Source of the DNA: Leptasterias polaris
Taxonomy: Eukaryota > Echinodermata > Asteroidea > Forcipulatida > Asteriidae
NCBI GenBank assembly: GCA_037783415.1
Contig: JAZGTN010000192.1
Coordinates: forward strand, 2,294,001-2,358,000
Length of the DNA stretch: 64,000 nucleotides
Direction: 5' to 3'
Part shown: one piece after another, positions 37,101-49,170 of the stretch
Layout: each line of letters opens with the position of its first letter
Position numbering within the stretch: position 1 is the first letter of the stretch
The notes under the pieces: model-generated
The model's input: only the letters and a program-made list of their open reading frames with translations
Database searches by the model: none
Told to the model about the DNA's origin: nothing
Made by a program: the position numbers and the translations under genes

Positions 37101-40100
37101 AAGCGTGTTTGACAGGTCAGCAGGGAATTTCTGCTTGTGCGTTTGCGAAGTCCATGTTAATAGGCATTCTACGCTTACACAGCTAGCGCAAAAATTATAC
37201 GCTTGCTCGGTAAGCGGATAATGGTGAATGGTGAATGCAAGTAAAACTAGTTAATTAATATAATTATGGTTTCATTCATTTTAATATTTTTTAATGTGAT
37301 AGAAATCAGTAGTACCACACAAATTCCTTTTAAAAATGTGTATTTCGAGTAATTTTGTTAAAGATCACAAAAAAGGATTGGAAATTTTTGTTTTTAACTC
37401 ACTAATTTAAAACTGAAAGTTGAATACCAGTACCAACGGTCTATAATTCTGTCCAAGTTAGAAAAAAACAGCATTTGAAGACACTAAAATCACAGCTGCT
37501 TATTAATTATTCCCCCATAACCGTGCATAAAATTCCTTGACAAAACAGTTTGCTGTTTTCCGTGACCATCGAATACGATAAAATCCACACAGGTTGATTG
37601 GATGGTGTGTTTATTAAAAACTAAAGAGTGAAAATAAACTTACTCTTCCCCAAACCAATGACAAACGAAGAGCATAATAGTCTGACCCCTTTATAATACA
37701 ATGAGAATCAGTAACCGTTATTGCTGTTGAATACAGGGAACATGTCCAAGCTGGTAGATTACTTACAGTGCCTCCCATGTGGGGTGGTAGCTGATCCAGA
37801 GCTATGATTTCATGAATTGCGTTCCCTCTCAAGAACTTGATATGCTCTCTGGATTCTTTCGACAAAAGTCTCTCGATCACTTTCCAAATAGCTAGGGGAG
37901 ATAAATTTAAACTGGTTATACGGCAGTTACAGGTTGAATGGTTTTTGACTGGCACCCCGGAACAAAGCTATTGACAAAATAGGCAGACCGCCAACACTAG
38001 GGCTAGATGGCTCACTTTATACATGTAGCAGAGCGCCGGCGCGTTAATCCTCAGGTTGCAGGTTCAAATCCTGCTCCAATCAATTTTTTCCTTTGTCCAA
38101 CCCCAAATTAATTCAAATTAACCCAGTCAGATTCCCATGTGGATTATTAGTTCATATCATGTTTAATGCACAACTGTGCTTAATAAATACCCTGTGAAGC
38201 ATGCAGGAGTATACAAATCGTCCCATGATTGGTCGGAAAATTAGAGCGCTTGACGCAGCTCAAATGCAATACTTAGTCAACTTTAACAAAGGCACCATCA
38301 GGTCTAAAATGATTAACAAATTTTAAAATTAAATTAAAAATTTTGGAGAAATCTATTACATTATTTGACATAAGGTCCCCTTGGGATTTTCTCTGCAAGG
38401 ATTTGCAGGCCTGAAACTCCATGGAGGCAACGGAGGCAATCGCCTCTATGCCCCCAGGCTAGAAATGTACACTTGATGGCATGCCCAAGGCTAGGACCAG
38501 TAAACTCATGACTGGACAAGGCTGGCGGTCTTGTGTTTTTAATCAAATGTTGACTTTCAGTCTGATAAATATCTTTCAATTCTGTAAAGTATTGAAGTAA
38601 ACTAACCCATAATACAAATGAGATAAATCTTCTCTTAGTGCTTGCTCAAATTAAAAAGCAGGTCAAATATCAAACTGTGTATCGGTCGTTTTTTTTTTCT
38701 CATTTCAACTCTGGTCTCGTAAAAAAAAAAGGTTCTGGTCTATTAAACACTTTGAGCTCCTAGTCCTGTGGTATTGTGGATTTTTACCCCTAATTCGAGC
38801 CCTGGGCCTATTGTTATTGCCTTGGTGCCCCTTGAAATGTTCATGGAGGTACAAACAAAAAAAGTATCAGGCTTAACTGTGTCTCTCTTCATCATTCTCA
38901 GTACACCTGCAAACTATCTCCTGGTCCCCGTACCCATACTCGCTAAGATGAACGAGCCTTCTCCGTTTGTGCCCACAAACTTTGGAACAATTTCCCCATC
39001 ATCATACAAGATTTTCCAACTCTGAACACTTTCAAAGCTAGATTAAAAACTTACCTATTTAATTCAACTTCATGATTGCAATTGTTTGTGTAAAGCGCTT
39101 AGAAACACTTCGCATGAAGCGCTTTATAAATGTTGTTTATTATTATTTTTCTATACCATATGGTAGGTTAACGTGAAGGGCTCCCCATTGGGATCATTTT
39201 AGAGGAATCAGAGTTTAGGATTTTGAGGAACAGAATATGCAGTTAACTTAAGGAAATCAATTCACTGCCATTCCATTTGAATGCAACAAAAGCATGTAGG
39301 TTAACCCTTTAGAGACCATAGCAGCCACAAATGGCTGCAAGCTTTGATCTGCTCCAATTCACACAAAGAGGTCATAGTAAAAGTCATGTCCAGAAATAAC
39401 ACTTTTCAGTGTTTCCAATGTTGACATACTATTTACATTTTAAAACAAAATAGAATTTCAGTATCATATTGTTTTTCTACAGGCATTTTACAAACAAAAT
39501 ATTGAGTAAAAAGATCAACAATACTTAGCCATTTCTGAGTGTATTGTGATGATTATACAGAAGTGAATGGTCTCCAAAGAGTTAAACAAACTTACCATTC
39601 AATACCCAATGCATATCATAAACCAGCATTATTCCTGCAAAACAGAACACAGAAACAAATAATAAGACAAGCAAATCCAATATGGTATCATACTTCATTC
39701 AATAAGCACTTCACAAATAATAGCTTAATCACCCCCCCCCCCCCCCCCCTCCCCCCACTGTTGTGAATAGTGCTATGGTTATGAGTTCCAATTTACCGTT
39801 TAAATTGATTTTTCTTTTTTTCTTTTGTAGTTTTTAAACAATGTATTCACATCAATGTTAGTCTTTTTTACTTATATCGTATAAGTTTTTGAGCTGTTAA
39901 TAAACCTAAATGGATCAAAAACGTATAGTCTGCACTTCCGTACCCTTAGGATAGTAGTAATTCTACTGGTATGTACAAATACTTAAGTCCTAAATTTACA
40001 GACATAAATTATTCAACCCTTCACTAGAAAATGTTTTCAAGATTTTGATAGTCAGAGAGATATTTAGAATTACATTTAACATAACAGGGAAAAAGTTTCC

Positions 40101-43100
40101 AATAATCACGGGATTAGGACGAGTTAGCAATTCTGAGTATAGTTCAGTGAGTGTGAAGAGTGCATACAGATTTGAATTTACTGATCTGTTTAAATATACA
40201 TTAATTGTTGGTCTCCTGAATTCGGAATAATCTACTCTGCGGCAGTAGAATAAATAGCAAAAAGAGAACAAAATCTACCTAGTAAGTAGATATACACATG
40301 GTGTTACCGCAAACCAAATATACATAGATACTCACCATGCAATGCCTCAATACATTTATTGTTGGTTTTTGGAGAGTTAATTCATTTTCCAGTATTCAAT
40401 AAATAACTCAAATGTTAAACCTTTTCGCAAATGTGTGGTTTTTTTTCTACACCAACAACAAGAATCTTTCTATGAAGGTATAATTTGTCCTGGTTTGATT
40501 GGCTGCATATTGCGCCACAGCACCTTGTAAACCATTACATGGTGCTATGTAAAGGAATAGGTCTCATACTTCAACACGTAGTTCCACATACCTTGTAGGA
40601 AAATACTGACTGTTGAAGCGCTTTCAGCGATGGATATGAGCGCTATATAAGAAGCCACTATTTTTATTATTATTGGTTTAATTTCCATCCTCTAGTTTTT
40701 CGCTGCATTGTGTGTTTTGTGCGTGGTATGATTGGCAGAGTGAGACACATTTCCTGTATGCACATGGGCACTGTTGATAGACAGTTGTCATAGTGGGCGG
40801 GGCTTATCTGGGTCCAATTTCATAGACCTGCTTTAAAAGCAGGAAATATTGCTTAACAATTTTCTGCTTAGCAAAAAGGAGCGATATACCACTCATAAAT
40901 GGTACATGTAACATGGTATTTTGGCTGGTAACCTTATTCTGGTAAGCATCTATTCAAATTGTGCTTAGTTTCTTTTTGTGCTGATGCAGCTCAATGAAAT
41001 TAGACCCAGATTACGAGGCATTGCATGGTGAGGTATCAATATTTGGTTTTGAGTAACATTACTTTTCTTATTTTTTTTTTATAGAAAAGTCTGATTGCCA
41101 GTGCCTTACCTACAAGGGCAGGGAAGTACAACTCGAAACATGTTATCATAAACCTGATCACATCGATATCCTAAAAAGAAAAAAATTATTCACAAGATTA
41201 AAAGTACTGCACATTTAATAAATGTTGAGATGTGACATAAAAAATGGATTTACATTTTGTTTATAGCATACAGTATGGACTGATAGAATAATACAGCTTG
41301 GCTTGTTTTGTTAGTATGGGGTCAACTGTTACACCCCCACCCCACCTCCCAACTAAAAAAAGAAACTACTGTAATGTAAGTCAAACTTAATATGGGATTG
41401 GCCCTTAGAAAAAAGTACAATGATTGTATTGAGTACAAGGGCTGTCCAACATGTCCATAAAGAATAAGCTTTAACAAACTGTTCAGGCTATAAAATTATA
41501 GCAAGAATATCATGACAATTATAAATTCAATAGGCACAATCAGCGACCAGAGTCACGTGACTCGTAGTAGGTATAAAATGTAAACAAGCGTGGTCAAGCA
41601 TGGCTTCTTCTGCACCTACGGCAGAAGCACTCAAAAGCAGCTGTGCTTTTCTATGCTCACTGTGCGTTGCTTGCTTGGTTTGTTTACATTGTAAACCCAC
41701 TGTGAGTCACATGACTCCAGTCGCCGATTGAGTCTATTCACTTCAGATGTTGTCACATCTTTTTAAAACTTATTTTTCCCCCCACCATGCCCACGATAAA
41801 TTTAAACACCTTTGACTCAAGGGAAAGAGCCCCATCCTGAAGAGAAAAGATTAACAAAATAAAACCAACACTTTGCATGTTACGTTATCTCCCTTTTCAG
41901 TTCAATAAACTCGTTCCACAATGTGTCACCCAACAACATGACCCCAAGTTGACCTTCCAACCCTGTCACAAACCTACCGAGTCTTGGTGCAAGACGCTAT
42001 TGTTGAGTCAGATAAAACCATAAAACCATGGGGTCTACATACACTCAACACTACACACGTTGCGACTATTCCACCGATGAACAACAACGTCTTGCATCAA
42101 GACTAAAAACCTACCATGTTACCAAGTCCAGCGTTAGTCATGTCCATGATTATGACAACATTATCTCCAATGCCTTCGCTCTCGATCTTGTTCAGCCAAA
42201 ATGCCATGAACCTCTTGGCTAGCTCAATTTTACTGGCATCCTTCTTGTATTTGCATATTCTAAACCACACTAAGAAAAAAAACCATCAATCACATAAAAG
42301 CCAGAACAGGTTAGGTCAGATCAGGCACAGTCAGGTACGGTGCGGTACAGTCAGGTCAGGTACATGTCAGTACGGTAGGGTCAGGTCAGACAGATCAGAA
42401 TTTTGTCAACATCCTAAAAAATAACATTATTTCACATTTGAAATATATGAGTCTGTACACTTTTGTATAGCAAACTTTTTCAAACTTTTTCAAATTATTG
42501 CTGAATTTCCATGAAACTAAGTCAAAATGGCATTGACTTTGACCTTTTGACTAAATTTCTTGTGTGGAACATACACATTTGTTGTTGGTACAACTCAAAG
42601 TGTTTCAAATTTACTCCTGGAAGAGATAAAAGCGTACAAAATAAATTGACATTTTACACAGCTTTATTGTGAGGTTAGGGATTGGTATATTTTGTTTCAT
42701 TTTCATGATAACTCTATCTATTGGAAAATGAGTGAATACAAAATTTAAAAACTGATCTAAGAGCTACTCTTTAAACAAACAAAAAACCCACACAAAGTAT
42801 TATAGTTTTTGAATGTCATGTTTGGATTTCAATTTTGTCTTTTGATTCAAAGGTTTTTCATTGTGTTTTTACAGCACTTTGAGAAAGGTTTTTTTTTCGC
42901 AAAAAACAGAACAAAAAACAGTGATTGGTCTTTCCCTTGATTGCAATAACATAGCACTTTGAATACTATGAGGAAGTTTTTCATAGTAATTGTTGCCAAG
43001 TTACAAAATAACACTAAAACACTTCCTGTTGTGTTATTTTTGGGGGAAATTCCCCAAAGTAATAACCTTTACAATTATTTCAATGCTGCCATAAATCACA

Positions 43101-46100
43101 AGAATGGTACAAAAAGTTATATAAATAAACTGATAGTACATGAACATCAATATTTGACAAATAGTGACCGGAAACCAAACAGGCAACATCTAGGACCAAG
43201 GTGAAGCAACAGCTTTTGTAACCCCAGCCTATGGACGGACAGACAAAAGACAGACATACATGCTAAGACAGCACATAAACGGGTGTAAGACAGAAATCAT
43301 TGCTATTAACCCTATTGTATATAACAATTACATACAGTATTTTAGCATGTAATTAAAAGATGAGTTTTACTATCGAACAATAGCGGGCGTTGTTGTGAAA
43401 AATAGAAAGAGTGGGTAATGATTTAAAAGAGTCTCCAGACTATTCCAATATAGAGTGCCACATTGGACAACACCACTTTTGGACAACGTAGTCCTACGAT
43501 AATTAACATAAAGATTGTTTCTAGTAGTATTGTAGGAATGGATGTTTGAAGGTGTAAAACAGGGGTTGAAACAAGCAGGTAATACATTATTCATATATTT
43601 AAATACATTATTCATATATTTAATACATTATTCATATATTTATACATAAATTTTCCTAAGTTAAAGATGATGGTCAGTGAGTTTTATTGGTTTTAAATCT
43701 GCAAATAGAGGCCCAGAGTGCTCACAATAGCCAGTTTTAGAAATTACTCGAACTACACGTTTCTAGGAGTTGGACTACCCCAAGTCATAATTGAGTAATT
43801 TAACTACGGTAAAATAAAAGAGTTGTACAAAGTTAGTAATGCGCTACTTGGTAGAAATGTTCTAGACGGTTCATTATACCAAATTTATATTATTATTATA
43901 CTAAGGAAAAAAGCAGCAAGACCAACACAACTTGGTTTTGAACCCACGTCTGACTAAAAGTACTCGTCCAAAAACTTGTATCTGGTTCACTAAACAGCTA
44001 GTCTTGATTCTTTGTAAATTATGTTCAATCTTATGTAAGTTTTCAGACACTAACCAATTCGTCTTCCCAGTTTGCATTTGTTGTGGCAGTAGAACCCACC
44101 CATAGACAATACTTCCTCATCGAAACTCTCAAAAGTCAGATCTGAAAAATAAAACATGGAAAAACAATTTCAACCATGAGGACACACGTTTGCTGTTGAA
44201 TGCTGCATGATGCACAAACAGAAAGATATTTAATAATAATAATAATAATAATACGCAGTTCTTATATAGCGCTTTATCTACTCCCGATGGGCGTCTCAAA
44301 GCGCTCAGTATTTTTCCTACAAGGTATGTGGAGTTATGTGTTGAAGTATGAGACCTATTCCTTTACATAGCACCATGTAATGGTTTACAAGGTGCTGTGG
44401 CGCAATATGCAGCCAATCAAACCAGGAACACCGGGGCGAACCCCTTCTCTTTACGATAAGTGCACTGGGTATTTTAACGTGCATTACACAACACACTGGA
44501 CCTACTGCTTTACGTCCATCCGAAGGACGAAGTAATAATGGTAAAGTGTATTGCTTAAGGAAACAAGTGTCAAGACCGGGACTCGAACACACACTCATCA
44601 GGAACACCATAGCTTGAGTTTGGTGTTCTTATCCGCTCGACTGAATGTGTGAAACAGGATGATTGCAAAAAAATTGTATTGACCAAGCACAAAGCTCTGT
44701 TTGTCTTCTCTGGCCTCGTTGAAAGATGGAATATTGAAGCCAAAATGAATGAAACATTCCTTCTTTCACCATTGCACTAATAAACATTCATTAATTGGCA
44801 TGTCCTAGCAGAGCAGTCAAGTGCACTGGACTCAAGCTACGGTGTTTCTGAACAGCAGAGTGTGGGTTCAAGTCCCGGTTTGTGTCAATTTAAGCAAGAT
44901 ATTTAACCATTATTGCTTTGTAGTTCAGATGGGGCAAAAGCCATGTCCTGTGCACAATGCACGTAAAAGAACCCAGCTACACTTATCGCTAAGAGAAGGG
45001 GTTTGCTGCGGTGTTTCTGGCAGTGGCTGCTAAGTACGCTGCAGCACCTTGTTAACAATTATGAGGTGCTAGATAAATCGGTCTCATAATTCATAAAACA
45101 CTTCAAAAACCTAACTTTTTCTTTGTTCAAGCGCCTTAAGCACCTTATTGGTGGATACATGCGCTATAGACCCATTGCACAACGCGCAGAGCACTTGCAC
45201 GCACGTCTCCTGTCCGCCATATTGGGTGTCAAAACGTGCACAAAAGGATGGAACACACACGCACCACCACTTCCCAGCAGTGGATACAGGGGGCGGCGTG
45301 GGGGGCGCAGTAAACACGTGTTCCATCCTTTTGTGCACGTTTTGACACCAAAAATGGCTGACAGGAGACGCGCGTGTATGCGCGCTGCGCATTGTGCAAT
45401 GGGTCTATATAAGACTTTATTATTATATACATGTAACACTCCAATAATATCAATCGAACTGCCTCAAGCCATCCGGCTAGCTCGATGGTCTAGTGGTAAG
45501 ACATCTGCTAAAGCAATGCAAAGGTCAGAGGTTCGAATCCCACCCGAGTGATTTGCCTGTGATTTTTTTTTTCACAGGACTCGGGAAAGTACTGAGTATA
45601 CAGTGCCTAACACACATCAATGTAAGGGTAAACAAACCGAATTATAATCTTTAGCCCATGCAAAAATTGTATCAATTTAATATTATTTTTACTTTTATTT
45701 TTTATATGATATGACATGACATATGATAAACCAACCATTCAACCCAAACTGTTTCCTCCATTTGAACACTGTATTGACTTTCTCTCCCGTGAGCTTAAAA
45801 TCAAACTTGGCGATCATCAGGAAATTGTGGACGTATTTGTCACTGGAACGAAATGTCTCCACATCACAGGGATCATAAGCTTCATTTACTCCATCTTGTA
45901 AAAAAACCACACAATAATCAAATCACAGTGGGTAAGGAAACATAAACAAGCAGAAGCATTCAAATTACCATCCTCTCTGTACAAATTTCATAATGAACAA
46001 TGCTCAAACTTCTGGAGAATAATGTGTAACTTTCACCTTATTGTTTATCTGATTTAAGATTATAAAAGTTAGATTTAGTGCTTTTTTTTTATTTAACACT

Positions 46101-49100
46101 TTGAGGTGTTACCCCAAAAATCTGTGTCGCTGCGCGGTATTATTTTCTGAACTTTTTGTGCTTCTGGAAGAAAATACATTTGAAAATATCATTGTAACAA
46201 TGAAACCCTGACTTGATAGATGAAAGACAACCAATGATCTCAAAGTAATCACCTAAATTTGTTGTTCTCTTATGAGAAAATAAGATTATGCGTTCAATGT
46301 GAATCCCAAACCTTGGCCATAAGCCACAGCCAGAAATCTGGCGTGGTATGCTGGAATCTTGGGAACGCTCCGACTCATCGAGTCGAATACATTGAAAAAC
46401 AATGGTGGCAGTCTGTCTGTTCTTGTATGCCACTTTTGCTGTCCTCCTCAGTACACTGGAAACGAAGCGTAGCGGTAGGTAACTACCGGTGCACATTACA
46501 CAATGGAATCTTCGTTTGAGTACACGTCAGCCATTCAAAAAAAAACACATTGAAAAACAATGGTAGCAGACTGTTCAGTCTTATATGCCACTTTTGCTGT
46601 ACTCCTCAGTACACCGGAAACGAAGTGTAGCACGGTACGTAACTACCGGTGCACATTACACAATAGAATGTCCGAGTGAATACACGTCAGCCAGTCAAAA
46701 AATAAATGAGGGTGCTCCAAAGTTGTCCCGGGCGGTAAAAACCGTCTACCAATAAGCCAGTTTAGACAAAATTGTCGAACATACATGTACATTACATGTC
46801 ATCATGTAAAGGGGTTAAATTATTCTTTGTTCAAGCATCTTTAAAACATAATACCCTAGAGCAATTAAATTTACTGAGTTTGTTGTAAAGTGGTCCCAGA
46901 TAGTTCAAAAGTCAAAATTAATCACATGCCTTTAAACTTTATGTCCATGGATTATTTACCTTCTGTGTATTGCTCCAAAAAATCTTTTCTGAAACGTGTG
47001 ACAATGTCTACATCCAACTGCCAAAAAGGAAGGAAGGAAAAGAAAAACGGTGAATAAATAAAACGGGGGGAAAAGAAGTGTGATAAAAATGGAACAGTTA
47101 TCTAGGTGATCAATAAAAGTTTCAAAATTAGTAAGCAAATTACTGAGGGGCATTTTTTATAATCACTTAATCATTAGGCCAAATTTTAAAAAAACATGTT
47201 TAGCGTCCCCGCCCGCTTCCTTTTAAGAGGCTGACTCCTTTTTTTTATGAAAAGAAAATGATAAATTTAAACTATCTCTGACGAAAGAAATTAATTTTTT
47301 TATTTATAAGATCGTATTTTTAGACTTTAGCACACCGAAAAAGCACACTAAACAAATTTGCAACAATCTTGAAAAATTGCCCAGCGGGGAAAAAAAAGGC
47401 CCTCCTCCTTTCTTTTTTCAAAAAGGCAGGACACTAAACATGTTTTGTTTTATTTTGCCTTGGGCAGATAAAAGGAGCGGATATTGTGTGCAGTGCGGAC
47501 TGACTGTAGGGCAATAATGGAAAAGGTGTAGGCTACTCTATTGATTCGAGATTCTATAAACAATTGATACACGTCATGGGGGTCTCTATTAAACAAGCAC
47601 TGCTTTTTGGAGACCTTTGCCACTTAATCACCCTCTATTCTTTATAACCTATCTTTGTATGTTATATCGATTGATCGGTTGGAAATTAAGTATTGAAATG
47701 AAAAATAAACTAAAAATTATACACAAATAAAAACGCTTTAAACTTGATAGATTGTGCTTAGCTGTTTTAAATAATGATGACTATTTCATTGAAAGACTAT
47801 TGAATTCAATGTTATAAACTGAGCTTTGAGCCGCCCTGAGTGACTGCAAAGGGTGAGCTTGGCTTTTATACAATTCAGACTTGTTATGCAGTGAAAGGAG
47901 ATGGCGTCGACAACTTGTCTTTCGGGTTACTTAGTGGCCACTGGCCGTAAGAACAACTAATGTCTCAAAGTATGAAAACCTTTATCATCTATATTGTAAC
48001 AAAATTAGTACGTATTGAATGCAGTTTTCTTTTTAATGAATGAACAGTAATCTTTGTATTGTAAACATTCAAGTACAAGTCCTTTAGTTTTTTCTTTTAC
48101 TTTGAGTTACTTCCATGTATGATTTATCAATCATATCATGATCGTGTGTTTTAAGAAAATACAGCTGAGGGAATTCTATCAGAAATCAACCATTATAAAA
48201 TGTCTGGTTACCATGGTTACACCACTGCTCAAGGCTAGGAGCAAGTTCGAGTGCGCACCATGGTTAAAACTAAAGGTCGACTATATTGACTCGAACCTAG
48301 GCTGGTCGACCATTGGTTGACTACTGTGGTCGACCATTTGGAACCAGCGTTGGGACCATGGTTTCTTCCGTGGTTCCGATAGCCTCGTTCCATGCTAACA
48401 TGTGTAAAGCGCAGTAGGGAACCAGTGACACTATAGCAAAAAGGCGGAAGAAGGCAATGGAAATATTGAATACCGTGCCGATGGTTGACTAGACTTTAAA
48501 ACGAGTCGTTTGTGTGAGTACTTCACTGCGCATGTACATTGCTAGTCAGTGGTCCACCATGGGTTGACTAAATGTGTGCACTCGAACTTGCTCTAGGCTG
48601 TGGGTAGCCCCACGTGTGTGGCCAACGGCTTGGCCAAACAACTTACAAGTGGGGCTAAGCTGTGGGATAACTAACACTATCCAGCTCAAATTTTAAAAAT
48701 ATCATTCAGAACCTTTGTGGACCATTTGATTTGGTTAAATGGTTGAATTGAACAGTGAAACTCATCTCATGTCAAATAAACTATAAACTATAAACTATAT
48801 AACATAAACTATATGAACTATATGACAGTTGAAATTCTCACATGATACACCCCCCTTAAGTAACAACATCATGACATGCTCAACGGACCCACACACCACC
48901 ATCCATGCCCACCACCTTGCCTATTATTAACTAAACCCCAGTGACCATGGTGACCCTTACAAGTATCATCTGGGCATGATGAAGTACTGTTTACTTTAGA
49001 CATGTAACACATTCATAGAAATATGACGTTACATTCCCTCCATAATTACTAATAATAGAACATAAGTCATAAGTTCTGCTGAAGGTCAAGTTTTTGAACG

Positions 49101-49139
49101 GCGAATGACATCGCGGCTGCATATGTGTGTGTGTACTTG

Positions 49140-49170
<31 letters not shown>

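Noticed and set aside
45111..45551. Several overlapping open frames on both strands
   Set aside because: They come from the palindromic arms of the foldback element and the SINE beside it; no family resemblance.
45475..45560. A functional tRNA gene
   Set aside because: A and B boxes are present but the anticodon arm does not pair and a SINE body follows.
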